Assembly (NCBI GenBank): GCA_007922305.1
Contig: ML677333.1
Span: 14,778,676 to 14,842,675, forward strand
Length of the DNA: 64,000 bases
Direction: 5' to 3'
DNA from: Dermatemys mawii
Lineage: Eukaryota; Chordata; Testudines; Dermatemydidae
In this document: positions 46,998 to 58,111 of the stretch, one piece after another
Numbering within the stretch: position 1 is the stretch's first letter
Layout of the letters: every line of letters begins with the position of its first letter
Notes under the pieces: model-generated
Seen by the model: the letters and a program-made list of their open reading frames with translations, nothing else
Databases searched by the model: none
What the model was told of the DNA's origin: nothing
Made by a program: the position numbers and the translations under genes

Positions 46998-47238
46998 GGT
47001 GTCTATGCAGCATTTTGGAGTGAGCAGGAGCGAGCTTCTCAGCCCTGGTCAGCAGACTGGGGATAGCAGGGTTAGCACTAATGCTCTATAAATGAATACA
47101 TAGACAGCATTTTGGAGTTATGGCTCAGACTGCAGCACTATTTTTAGAGCATTAGCATGAGCCATTTTGGTCCCAGTCTATCAACCTGGGCTGGGAGGCT
47201 TCCTCCCATTCAGTCCAAAATGCTGTGTAGATGCACCC
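46998..47238. mobile_element. Hairpin MITE
   Basis: GGTGTCTATGCAGCATTTTG at the left and CAAAATGCTGTGTAGATGC at the right are complementary ends preceded by TAA. A second partial copy of the end (CATAGACAGCATTTTGGAG) sits in the middle, suggesting a nested or dimeric unit. Confidence 0.65.
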
Positions 47239-47774
47239 ATATAGACATATGCAAGAATGTGTCCTAAAGTAACATTTATATTTTATCTGGCTTCCCTTAG
47301 CTGAGATACAATTCTGTACTGAAATATCTCCCTTCAGTTACTGATTTATGAATATTTTGTTCATGCTATGCTAATATCCAAGCCTAAATATTGCATCACA
47401 TTGTTTAAAAAGCTTTCAGAACAAAAAGCAAAGTTAATATAAAAAATAAGTCAATCTGGCAAGCGATTACAAAAATTAATCGTGATTAATTACTCAATTA
47501 AAAACAGTAATCATGATTTAAATATTTTGGGATGTTTTCTACATTTCCAAATATATTGATTTCATTTATGACAGTGCAGTCTTTTTGTCATGAAAGTTGA
47601 ACTTACAAGCGTAGAATTAAGTACCAAAAAAACTGCATTAAAAAACAAATCAATGTAAAACTTTAAAGTCTACAAGGCTGCTCAGTCCTAGTTATTGTTC
47701 AGCCAATTGCTCAAACAAACAAGTTTGTTTACATTTTCAGGAGATAATGCTATCCTCTTCTTTTTTTTATAATG

Positions 47775-48336
47775 TCACCTGAAAGTGAGAACAGAATTCG
47801 CATGGCACTGTTGTAGCTGGCGTTGAAAGATATTTAGTGCCATATGCATTAAAGATTTATGTGTCCTTTCATGCTTCCACCATTCCAGAGGACATGCATC
47901 CATGCTGATGACGGGTTCTGTGTGATAACAATCCAAATTAGTGTGGACTGATACATGTTCATTTTTCATTATCTGAGTCAGATGCCATCTGCAAAAGGTT
48001 GATTTTCTTTTTTGGTGATTCAGTTTCTGCATCAGAGTGTTGGTCTTTTCAGACTGTTGGAAATATGCTTTACACCTTGACCCTCTCAGATTTTGGGAGG
48101 CACTTCAGATTCTTAAACCTTGGTTTGAGTGCTGTAGCTATCTTTAGAAATCTCACATTGATACCTTCTCTGCATTTTGTCAAATCTGCAGTGAAAGTGT
48201 TCTTAAAATGAGCAATATGTGCTGGATCATCATCCGAGACTGTTATAACATGAAACGTATGGCAGAATACAGGCAAAACAGAGCAGGAGACATACAGTTT
48301 TCTCCGAAGGAGTTCAGCCACTAATTTAATTAACAA
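47775..48336 (-). pseudogene. hAT transposase fragment
   Basis: Two minus-strand open parts, 48,336-48,070 and 48,032-47,775, read VSDDDPAHIAHFKNTFTADL with VRFLKIATALKPRFKNLKCL and then MDACPLEWWKHE. These are the catalytic-side linker and the start of the C-terminal dimerisation domain of a ZBED-like hAT transposase. A stop or frameshift separates them and the end is lost. The first domains (BED finger, first catalytic residues) are absent. Confidence 0.75.
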
Positions 48337-48359
48337 TGAGCATCATCAGCATAGAAGCA

Positions 48360-48500
48360 TGTCCTCTAGAATGGTGGCCGAAGCATGAAGGGGAATACAA
48401 ATGTTTAGCATATCTGACACACAAATACCTTGCAATGCCAGCTAGAAAAGTGCCATGTGAATGCCTGTTCTCAGTTTCTGGTGACATAAGAAGTAAGCAG
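48360..48500 (+). pseudogene. Second hAT C-terminal dimerisation fragment
   Basis: Read on the + strand, CPLEWWPKHEGEYKCLAYL, then KYLAMPARKVPCECLFSV and SGDI are the hAT dimerisation motif. It is the inverted duplicate of the fragment ending at 47,775. A stop soon follows. Confidence 0.8.
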
Positions 48501-49365
48501 CATTATCTCTTATAAATGTAAACAAAGTTGTGTCTCTTAGCATGACTGAACAACAAATAGGACTGAGTGGATTTGTAGGCTCTAAATTTTTACATTATTT
48601 TGGTTTTGAGATCATATTTTGAGATTATAACAGAAAAAATTCTACATTTATAAGTTGTACTTTCACAATAAAGAGAGTGCACTACACTACTTGTATGAGT
48701 TATATTGAAAAATACTATTTATTTTATCATTTTTATAGTGCAAATATTTGTAATAAAATAATAAAGTGAGTCAAGTTTGTATACTGTGTTGTAACTGAAA
48801 TCAACATACTTTAAATGTAGAAAAACATCCAAAATATTAAACAATAGAATACCAATACCAATCGAAATTTATTAACAGTGCAACTAAACTGATTAATTGT
48901 GATTAATTTTTTGAGTTAATTGCATCAGTTAACTGCGATTAATTGACAGCCCTAAAATAAGCTTTTATTATTAAAAAACATTAAGATAGCACCATATATT
49001 TACTTGGCATTTTACAGATATACAGTCATGTTTTTGTCTCAGAAGAACTTACAATTTATTACACTGTAAGAGATGCCCCATCGTGCAAAATGTATTACCG
49101 TGATAATTTTTCATAATGATGCTATCTGGAAAAATCCAGTTCAGATTAATTTAAGGAAAATGTCTGTTACAGCAGAAATCTCTCCTGGATAAGTCAATGC
49201 ATTTCCATCATCCATTATACCAAAAGCAGAATAAAGGACTAATAAAATATATTCCTTAAAGTAGCCAGCAGCAAGTGTTTAGTAGCCTTAACTAAAGCCA
49301 CTGTAATCAGATAAGGTGATTGAGTTTGTTAGTAGTTTACATTTTCAGGAAAGTTACTGATGTAC

Positions 49366-49551
49366 AGAATCAGAGGGGTAGCCGTGTTAGTCTGGAATTG
49401 CAGAAGTGACAAAGAGTCCTGTGGCACCTTAAAGACTAACTAAAGTTTTAGAGCATAAGCTTTCGTGGGCGACAAAGTGGGTATTAGCCAACGAAAGCTT
49501 ATGCTCTAAAACTTTAGTTAGTCTTTAAGGTGCCACAGGACTCTTTGTCAC
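49366..49551. mobile_element. Fold-back SINE-like insertion with perfect 61-bp arms
   Basis: The unit begins with CAGAGGGGTAGCCGTGTTAG at 49,371. It then carries the 61-bp arm 49,406-49,466 and its exact complement 49,491-49,551, around a 24-bp loop. Flanks show the 12-bp duplication TTACTGATGTAC (49,354-49,365 and 49,552-49,563). The head and left arm are the usual form of this reptile repeat; the second inverted arm replaces its normal tail. Confidence 0.9.
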
Positions 49552-50726
49552 TTACTGATGTACTTTTTACAATGACATGGCTGTTGTAGGCAGGCATTCA
49601 GTGCATATTACTAAAGCTAAGGGAATTTGGACACTGTTCTTTAAGGGAAGCAATTATCCATTCAGATGTAGGGTAACTTCTAGCTGGAAGATGGAGGAGG
49701 GTAGGAAGTGGGTAGGGAGAAATCCATCGTCTCACAGTGGCCAGCTGTAGGCACTTTCAGACAAATTCTCTTATCTGCAAACTCACTGTAACCTTGAATG
49801 TATCAGATTCTCTCTCCTCCAAAGTCTTCCTCTCAATTATAAATTATCTTCTACGATGCCATAATAGCTGGTAGATAAACCATCATACAGGACAGTCCTT
49901 GTATGAACTTTCTCATAGCTGACGTGACATATGGATTGAGAGAGGCTGAAAAAGATGTCTAGCAGCAAGCAATGTCATCTGGGATAGTTCTTTTGCTCCT
50001 CCAGCTGGGAGAGATGCCTTCTTGGAGAAAAGTATCTCCCTAGAAGGGAGTCAGCTTTGTATCAGATTTTTTATCATCCCTGAAGGCTTGATACTGCAAG
50101 ATGCTAAATACCCTCCAGTCTTGTTTGTTTCAGTGAGATGAGACTGCCTAGTACTTTGCAGGATAAGATTAGTAGACACTACGTTCTTCAGTTGTCTGGT
50201 ACAATGACAAGCGTGCTGTGTTCAGAAAATAATAAATGTGTAACTGAACTATGTTTTCTGGATTTCTAAAAGAAATTTCAATATGGACTTTTGGTGCTCT
50301 GAATATACCAATTCGTTGGTTGGACTATGGTCTTTCTAACTGTATGGCTAAGGTTCTTCAAGCTGTGAGTAAGGAAGAAAAAACTCTGGATCTCTAGATG
50401 TGTTAAGTAGACAAATGAGTTGTGGACTGTTAATGCTTTTAGTGTATAGCAATTATTTTCTGAAAGCCACTCTTTTAAATATTTGAAACCATTGTTACTA
50501 TATGGTGAACTACTATATGGAAAGATTTAATATTGTGTTGCCATTTCTTTTTTCACTTAATTTTTTTGCATGTTGTTTGAATATGTTACATTTTATCAAT
50601 GTTTTTCATATACTGAATCAAAGCATAAATTATGTGAACAGTACCTGAAATTTCTTTATAGATGATGGTACTTCACTGGTGGTGTATGTAACTGTGGGAT
50701 TTTAAAGCTGTATCAACTTGTCTAAG

Positions 50727-50872
50727 AATCAGAGGGGTAGCCGTGTTAGTCTGGAATTGCAGAAGTGACAGAGTCCACATGTGTATGCATCCGACGAAGT
50801 GTGTATTAGCCCACGAAAGCTTAGGCTCTAAAATTTTAGTTAGTCTTTAAGGTGCCACAGGACTCTCTGTCA
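50727..50872. mobile_element. Fold-back SINE-like insertion, asymmetric arms
   Basis: The same head as the previous unit. The left arm is reduced to GTGACAGAGTC, followed by ATGCATCCGACGAAGTG and a full inverted arm ending GACTCTCTGTCAC. The 13-bp duplication CAACTTGTCTAAG lies at 50,714-50,726 and 50,873-50,885. It ends 44 bp upstream of KIDINS220 exon 3. Confidence 0.9.
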
Positions 50873-50916
50873 CAACTTGTCTAAGTAGTTCAATTGTAAC
50901 TATCATTTGATTACAG

Positions 50917-51015
50917 AATGGTCAGACTCCATTGATGTTGGCTGCTGAGCAAGGCAATTTAGAAATTGTCCAAGAATTGCTCAAGAAAGGAGCTAACTGC
51001 AACCTGGAAGATGCA
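50917..51015 (+). CDS. KIDINS220: KIDINS220 exon 3, ankyrin repeat
   Basis: A 99-nt exon (33 codons, phase 0 at both ends) after the acceptor TTACAG and before GTAAGT at 51,016. It reads [20 protein letters not shown] and on to NCNLEDA. The ankyrin signature is complete: TPLMLAA for the first helix, then [12 protein letters not shown] for the second helix and turn. In the full protein the repeats form the cytosolic N-terminal platform. No stop and no frame damage. Confidence 0.95.
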
Positions 51016-52451
51016 GTAAGTATTAGTGTCATTTTCTTTTTCCAAGATGGTTTCTTAACTAGCATTAATGTATCTGGCTCTAAAATATCATGTAGTTCCA
51101 CTTCAGGTCTGTTAAGTGAAGCACCTTGGCGATTGAGTTCAGATCAATTATAATGGTAAAACAATTAACACTTTGTCACTGTAACTGATCTACAAGGAAG
51201 TGCTCTTGACTAGGTAGGTACTGGTTCCTTCTTTGTAGTAACACAGAACAGCAGTGTATAGCTATTGGTCATGAAGCATCACAAAGCAGGCTATGTCCTG
51301 AAATTTCCATATTTAAACTGATGCTACCATGAAAGTTTGTGTATTGGGGAATACAGTACAGCTTAATTTCTATGAAGTGTCTTTCATGCTGCATCCCAGT
51401 TTTTTTACAAAGCTATAATAAAGAATCAATTAGAGTTACATAATAGAAGAGGGGAAAGAAATCAAAAGGTATAGATGAGGAAGATGTGCTTAGCTGAGTT
51501 TTGAAAAAAGATGGAGAATGAATGAAGTAGAGAGACAAAAGGCAGCTTATTCAATATGGGAGGAGCAGCACTGGAGAGAACTCTTATATCAGAAGCAGCA
51601 AGTTTGCATGGAAAGATCCAGAGATAAGTACTAGATAAGCAGGGGACTTGAGGATTGGCAAAAGAAACAGGCAGACTAGAGGAGGATTTAAAGACAAGAT
51701 GGGAATTTTGAAGGTTAAGTACATTAACATTTTTCCATTGATAGTTTTGAACTGTAAAGTTAGAGAAATGATGAACAAGAGGGAGAAGTTAGTTAGAAAA
51801 GTGTAGATGGCTGATGATGGAACTTAATGGAATTTCAGAAGAAGTGTCTTGGCACAGGAGAGAAACCACAACCATCCAGAGAGTTAAGTCTGAGGGAATT
51901 CAAGACACACGCATCCCTATGTATGCAGATTCTAGAAAGCTGAAATGTTTTAGCATTGGAGGCTACATGGAAGTAAAAGAAATGAAGATGGAAAAAGAAC
52001 CATAGATTTTTAATTACACAGAAGAGAGTTATTCCCATGCTTTGATCATGGAAAACCTCAGACATATAAACTTGTGATGGGGGAATCTGAGCATGCAGGT
52101 TGTTAATTTTGTTAGTTATAGTAAGTACAGTATTGATACAGATTTGAGTTTAAGCCATCTTTTTCCTCTTGGTTAATTAGTCATATGATGTGAAAAAAAC
52201 AGACTTCACAGTTAGGAAATCAATATAATGTGAGATTTAATGTAACATATACCCACAATTTCACAATGTGTGTATACTGTCATTAGTTGAATAAACCAAA
52301 CACACTATAAACATGAATTTGTACTTTATACTAAAAAAACTATACTTGATAACTCTAACTTAGTATGTGAAACCTTCATATTGTGTTCTCTGTAAATATC
52401 ACTAATTGAATTAAAAAAAAACTGCATCTTTTAACTGTTTTTTTGTTGTAG
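51016..52451 (+). other. KIDINS220: KIDINS220 intron 3
   Basis: Nothing recognisable beyond unique-looking AT-rich intron sequence. Confidence 0.75.
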
Positions 52452-52550
52452 GATAACTGGACAGCTCTTATTTCAGCAGCTAAAGAAGGATATGTAGACA
52501 TTGTAGCTGAGCTACTTAACTGTAGTGTAAATTTGGAACACCGCGATATG
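52452..52550 (+). CDS. KIDINS220: KIDINS220 exon 4, ankyrin repeat
   Basis: A 99-nt phase-0 exon between TTGTTGTAG and GTATGATC. It reads [20 protein letters not shown] and ends LEHRDM. The ankyrin first helix is [11 protein letters not shown]; the second is [11 protein letters not shown]. The non-consensus NWTAL start is typical of this protein. The donor GTATGA is weaker than its neighbours but still GT. Confidence 0.95.
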
Positions 52551-54325
52551 GTATGATCTTTTTTCTAGTTTTAAAATGAAATAGTTATGCTAGTAGGCAC
52601 TATTTGGAATTGATTTTCCAGCTGTGCAAAAAAGAAAAATTGAATGGAGATCTTGTATTGTTTGTATGAGTGCTTTAAAATGTAAAGAAGTTCTGCTTTA
52701 AAATGTTTGTCTAATGATAAAAAAGAGTATACCTTTTCTAGCGTATTCTCTTTCTCTGTACATTAGATATTCTTCTAGAGTTTAAACTAAAATACTGTAA
52801 TTGTCTATGAAATGTAAACTGTATTATGCTCGAAACTTTTTTTTAAAGCTGGAGGAATCTCAGATCTTGAAAGTTTTAACAATTTAATTTAAAAACATGA
52901 AGTTAATTATATTTAATCTTTGCTCCTCTCTAGTTTATATTTGCAAAGTAACAAGCACTATGATGGCTGATTTTGTGAGCTGTGGGGAGAATGCATCCTA
53001 AAGAATAAATTTAAATCCCTCCAGCAAGTTCAGTATAGTTTAGGTGCTTGATTATCTGCACAGTTGCATGTATAACTGATAAGGTAGTCTCCTTATGTGG
53101 CATATGTTATGGATAATTAATGTCATTAAATTGCAAAGTACAACTCTTTTTAAATTCTTAAGATTCTGGGGATTTGATTTTGCTGGGGGAGGTAGCTAAA
53201 GAGAAAAATACTTTTTTGTTGTTCTTCTCCAGTAAAATAAATGTTAATACAGTTGCTCTGGGGGGTGGGGATAAAACCATTTACAGTAACTCCTCACTTA
53301 ACCTCTTAGTCGTGTTCTTGAAAAATGCAACTTTTAAGCGAAATGATGTTAAGTGAATCCAATTTCCCCATAAGAATGAATGTAAATGGGGGTGTCAGGT
53401 TCCAGGGTTGTGTTTTTTTCGCCAGACAAAAGACATTATACACATACACAGTCAAATATATTATATAATATAAGCCCTGTGCCCTGACCCTGCTCCCTGG
53501 CAGGAGCCCTGGGTAGGCGAAATGGGGCAAGCCCCAACCCCACTCCCTGGCTGGAATGCCTGGTGGACAGAGCAGAGCAGAGCAAACCCCGACATCCCAA
53601 CCCCGCTTCCCAATGGGAATGCCTGGCGAGTGGAGTGGGACAAGCCCCCACGTCCGAACCTGGTCCCCAGCAGGAGCACCGGGCAAGTGGAGCACGAGAG
53701 CCAAACAAAGTTATAAGGGAACATTGCAGGTCTTTAACGGACTATGTTCTCTAATAGGTCAGCAACCTAATAATGAAACGACGTTAACTGGTACAATGTT
53801 AAGTGAGGAGCTACTGTATGCTTTTCCTTTATGGAACCATGGATATTTAAGTAGCAAGCCATGCTTTTGAACTATGTCTGTTTAGTTTTATAGAAGAGTG
53901 AATTCAAATTTGTTTGAATGGGTTTCCCAACAACTGTAACATTGGGAGGTTTGTCCACCTTTGTTTGAGAGCCATTATGGAAGCACCTTATTCAAACTAG
54001 ATTCTGTAGTGCTTTTTTTGTTTTGTTTTGTTTTGTTTGAAGTCTGTGATTTTTGTCTTTGGCAAGTTGAATTAAATCATTTAGGAGCGCATTTTCCTTC
54101 CTCCTTTCCACCTCCCACCTGAAGTTCTATGTGTTCCAGCAAAAAAAAGTTTAATATAAAATTTTACGTCTAAATTTTTAGACTAGTAAAATGGCAATAT
54201 TTGTCACTATTGCTTGTGATAGGCTCATAAACAGGAGTCTAAGAACAGGTGTGCAACAAAAGAAAATGTATAAATACAGGTTTTAAATAAATCTTTCTAA
54301 TATTTTTCTCTATTATGTTTTATAG
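52551..54325 (+). other. KIDINS220: KIDINS220 intron 4
   Basis: Contains the Tigger-like MITE at 53,284 and a (TTTTG)n run near 54,017-54,040. The rest is unclassified. Confidence 0.75.
53284..53816. mobile_element. Tigger-like MITE, 533 bp
   Basis: Begins CAGTAACTCCTCACTTAAC and ends GTTAAGTGAGGAGCTACTG, complementary except at one base, flanked by TA on each side. The GC-rich core has long open stretches on both strands with low-complexity composition and no transposase. Confidence 0.85.
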
Positions 54326-54424
54326 GGAGGGTGGACAGCCCTAATGTGGGCATCATATAAAGGTTGTACTAAAGTAGCTGAGCTGCTCCTTGAGAAAGGA
54401 GCAAACCCAAACATCACTGGGCAG
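54326..54424 (+). CDS. KIDINS220: KIDINS220 exon 5, ankyrin repeat
   Basis: A 99-nt phase-0 exon after TTTATAG and before GTAAGG. It reads [20 protein letters not shown] and ends [18 protein letters not shown] and [11 protein letters not shown] are the two ankyrin helices. The WTALMWA stretch is a strongly conserved KIDINS220 feature. Confidence 0.95.
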
Positions 54425-55213
54425 GTAAGGTTTGATCTTTGAGAGGAGGAAGATCCCTCAATTGTGTAGTAGTACTATCTTGCAGAGAACTATGAGTTCT
54501 ATAAAATGTTATGAAGCAGATGATTTTATAGATTTCTGTAAGGTTTGCATCAGGAAGATCTTAAGATAATGGCAGTAATTTCTATGCATAATAAGCCATG
54601 TACAGTAGAAGGAGAATTCTATTCAGTTTTAATTTTATTTCTAGAAATCAATAATTGAATAAACATTTATATAATTGAGAGTAGTAACATCTCTTGTTTA
54701 TTTCTGAGTAACTAACAAATAGTTTGGGTTGTAATTGTTTCATATGTACAGATACTCGTAAGAAGACTAGTCATGATACTTATTTTTGGGGATCTATTCT
54801 GTCTTCTGTATGTGTTGGCATTACTAGCTCCTATTGATGTTAGAAGATGTCACATAAATGTAGACAACTTGAAGCTTATATAAATTTGTTACGTGTACAT
54901 AGTCTTTTTTTAGGTTCTGTTTGTCATTACAACTGTGTAAATAGTGAGGTGTTAGGATATGATCTTTTAAAATCCTTGTTAAGAGTAACTGTGTCCAAAC
55001 AATACATGACTTGCCTACTACTGAGTAATCCATTTTATTGCCAACAGTTACTGAAGTATGAATAGTGGATAATTTTGTGTGCATTTCTTTTCATGTTTTA
55101 TTAAGTCTGAGGCATTCTGATAGATATTAATGTATAAATAAAAAACAAGTAGAATTAGGAATATGTTTTTGGATTTCACGTGGCTTAGTTTTTATACTGT
55201 TATCTCATCCAAG
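54425..55213 (+). other. KIDINS220: KIDINS220 intron 5
   Basis: No repeat or gene recognised. The 3' end lacks a strong polypyrimidine tract: the acceptor is TTATCTCATCCAAG. Confidence 0.7.
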
Positions 55214-55315
55214 CAATATAGCATTTATCCAATCATTTGGGCAGCGGGACGTGGCCACTCGGATATCGTACATCTCTTACTGGAACATGGAGCTAAAGTC
55301 AACTGCTCTGATAAA
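55214..55315 (+). CDS. KIDINS220: KIDINS220 exon 6, ankyrin repeat
   Basis: Reads [20 protein letters not shown] and ends AKVNCSDK before GTAAGC at 55,316. With the only available acceptor (CCAAG at 55,213) the exon is 102 nt, one codon longer than the 99-nt rule followed by its neighbours, and begins with an extra glutamine codon. [26 protein letters not shown] is a complete ankyrin repeat. The frame continues cleanly into exon 7. Confidence 0.93.
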
Positions 55316-55392
55316 GTAAGCTACGATGTTTGTTTAGTACTTTTATATTGTAACAGAATTGTTTGTACAACCCAGGAAAGCGTGTCAAACTT

Positions 55393-55475
55393 AATTTACG
55401 TAAGAGCCTTTGGTAAGGGACTTTGTCAAAGGCTTTCTGGAAATGTTAAGTACACCATGTCCACTGAATCCCTCT
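55393..55475 (-). mobile_element. CR1 LINE scrap
   Basis: GAGCCTTTGGTAAGGGACTT and GTCAAAGGCTTTCTGGAAAT match the CR1 copy near 32,755. Too short for a protein reading. Confidence 0.55.
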
Positions 55476-55584
55476 TGCCCACATGTTTAAAAGCTGCCTT
55501 TCATGAAATTTTGGTGCTTATACACACTGGTTAATACAAAAATTACCAAAACATGGTTCTCAATCACAGTTTAAATTACACGAG

Positions 55585-58111
55585 TCTACAATTTTTTAGA
55601 AGTCGTCTGCTTCAGAGATGAAATGTGATATTTATTATGTATTTTGATGTGCTGAATTCAAATGACAATTAAAACAACTGATTGGCTATTGTTTCTAAGA
55701 TATTTAAATTTTTACATTTTATGTCTGTGTATATTGTCTAGATAGTAGAGTTTTAATCATAAATTGTAAACCTAGGTCTTTTCATGTGTTTATGGTTGCT
55801 TTACATGATAATATTTCACCTGTCCTGTTTATGTAACACTTTAAAAATCAGCAAAAGGGTTATATAAATAAAATGTATTATGAAACAAAAGGCAAAAAAC
55901 TATTATGTACATAGTTTAGTCCTATGCAGAGTCTACTTGGCGCTTCTTGACTTGTCTCTTGTATTCATTAAATGGAGCATCTCTTGTCACTGTCCAGCAA
56001 TAGTCTGCAAGCATCGATGGGCTCCATTTGCCCTGATAGCGTTTCTCCATTGTTGCAATGTCCTGGTGAAATCGCTCGCCGTACTCATCGCTCACTGCTC
56101 CGCAGTTCTGTGGAAAAAAATCTAGATGAGAGTGCAAAAAATGTATCTTTAGTGGCATGTTGCAACCAAGGCTTTTGTAAGCCTTGAGGAGGTTTTCCAC
56201 CAACAACCTGTAGTTGTCTGCCTTGTTTCCAAGAAAATGTATTGCCACTGACTGGAAGGCTTTCCATGCCGTCTTTTCCTTGCCACGCAGTGCATGGTCA
56301 AATGCATCATCTCAAAGAAGTTCACGAATCTGAGGACCAACAAAGACACCTTCCTTTATCTTAGCTTCACTTAACCTTGGAAATTTTCCACGGAGGTACT
56401 TGAAAGCTGCTTGTGTTTTGTCAATGGCATTGACAAAGTTCTTCATCAGACCAAGCTTGATATGTAAGGGTGGTAACCAAATCTTCCTTGATTCAACAAG
56501 TGGTGGATGCTGAACACTTTTCCTCCCAGGTTCCAATGACTGTTGGAGTGGCCAATCTTTCTTGATGTAGTGGGAATCTCTTGCACGACTATCCCATTCG
56601 CAGAGAAAACAGCAGTACTTTGTGTATCCAGTCTGCAGACCAAGCAAGAGAGCAACAACCTTCAAATCGCCACAAAGCCGCCACTGATGTTGGTCATAGT
56701 TTATGCACCTCAAAAGTTGTTTCATGTTGTCATAGGTTTCCTTCATATAAACTGCATGACCAACTGGAATTGATGGCAAAACATTGCCATTATGCAGCAA
56801 AACAGCTTTAAGACTCGTCTTCGATGAATCAATGAAGAGTCTCCACTCATCTGGATCGTGAACGATGTTGAAGGCTGCCATCACAGCATCGATGTTTTTG
56901 CAGGCTACAAGATCACCTTCCATGAAGAAGAATGGGACAAGATCCTTTTGACGGTCACAGAACATGGAAACCCTAACATCACCTGCCAGGAGATTCCACT
57001 GCTGTAGTCTGGAGCCCAACAGCTCTGCCTCACTCTTGGGTAGTTCCAAATCCCTGACAAGGTCATTCAGTTCAGCTTGTGTTATGAGGTGTGGTTCAGA
57101 GGAGGAGGATGGGAGAAAATGTGGGTCCTGTGACATTGATGGTTCAGGACCAGAAGTTTCATCCTCTTCCTCATCTGACTCAAGTGAGAGTGATTCTAGT
57201 GCATCAGGAAACAGCAGTCCTTCTCCGTGGGGTATTGGGCGTATAGCTGATGGAATGTTTGGATAATGCACAGTCCACTTTTTCTTCTTTGACACACCTT
57301 TCCCAACTGGAGGCACCATGCAGAAGTAACAATTGCTGGTCTGATCTGTTGGCTCTCTCCAAATCATTGGCACTGCAAAAGGCGTAGATTTCCTTTTCCT
57401 GTTCAACCACTGGCGAAGATTTGTTGCACAAGTGTTGCAGCATATGTGCGGGGACCATCTCTTGTCCTGATCTCCAATTTTGCAGCCAAAATAAAGATGA
57501 TAGGGTTTCTTAACCATAGTGTTTATACTGCGCTTTTGTGATGCAAAAGTCACTTCACCACAAACATAGCAGAAGTTATCTGCACTGTTCACACAAGTAC
57601 GAGGCATCTCTGCTCACTTTGGCTAAACAGAAATGTGTCCCTTTGCAAAATCAAACACTGACAAATAAGAGAGCACGATAGTGTATGATTTCTAGAGCTC
57701 ATATAGGGCAATTTGTTCAGCAGAGTGATGTAAGCTTCGTTATGATTGCATCATCCATGACTTCTAGGAATAACATGATGCAATTCATATCATGTATGAC
57801 GCAATACCAGCTTCAGATTGCATCATTCATTGTTTTGCCTAAAAAGCAAGTACTGTCCAAACCCAGTCATAGATTTATTCATAGATCCAGTCAAAGATGT
57901 ATTTTAGTCATTTCTGGTTTAACTTGAGATCCCTTCCCTTTATAACTCACTTATCCTCCGTCATTCCCATGTCAAGGGTCGTATATACTGACCCAATAGC
58001 ATATCTTGAAAACTAGAGCCAATCAACAATTTTAAGCATCATTTTCGTTCTCAGTGACCCAGAATTAGTAAAGTTTGACTACATTTATTTCAGAAGCATT
58101 TTGGCTGTAGA
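55585..58111 (-). mobile_element. DNA transposon with divergent TIRs and a single gene
   Basis: The two outer regions are inverted relatives over about 120 bp. GATTGGCTATTGTTTCTAAG at 55,680 pairs with the complement of CTTGAAAACTAGAGCCAATC ending at 58,024. Further out, TGCTTC at 55,608 pairs with GAAGCA at 58,093. The reading frame lies between them on the minus strand. Exact ends and the target duplication could not be fixed by eye. Confidence 0.6.
55922..57607 (-). pseudogene. Transposon-borne protein, 561 codons with one TGA
   Basis: A single frame runs from MPRTCVNSADNFCYVC (start 57,607) to KKRQVDSA (stop 55,922-55,924), interrupted only by TGA at codon 432 (56,312-56,314). The N-terminus has C13xxC16 and C57xxC60 spaced like an insect ZAD or similar zinc-binding fold, plus C93xxC96. 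An acidic linker (about 143-152) follows. Conserved-looking blocks are FIDSSK (D260), GDLKVV (D314), CCFLCEWDSRARD (332-344), IHFLHSHLDFF (488-498) and SDEYGERFHQDIATMEKRY (506-524). D260, D314 and E511 could be a DDE-type triad, but that is inference. I recall closely similar predicted proteins in insects, cnidarians and vertebrates, without a named family. One nonsense change suggests recent activity. Confidence 0.75.

Larger units (their letters stand above)
47451..48953. mobile_element. Fold-back hAT transposon remnant, 1.5 kb
   Basis: The insertion is flanked by the 8-bp duplication AAAATAAG (47,443-47,450 and 48,954-48,961). Its right end is GATTAATTGACAGCCCT, a known hAT-type terminus. 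Both arms derive from the same part of the transposon: the C-terminal dimerisation region plus 3' UTR and terminal GATTAAT repeats, in opposite orientations. The middle reads a minus-strand transposase segment. Confidence 0.85.
44382..50916 (+). other. KIDINS220: KIDINS220 intron 2
   Basis: A 6.5-kb phase-0 intron. It contains a MIR-like fragment, a Harbinger-like MITE, an LTR-like stretch, another MIR-like piece, a hairpin MITE, the fold-back hAT element and two fold-back SINE-like insertions. The last of these ends 44 bp before exon 3. Confidence 0.85.
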
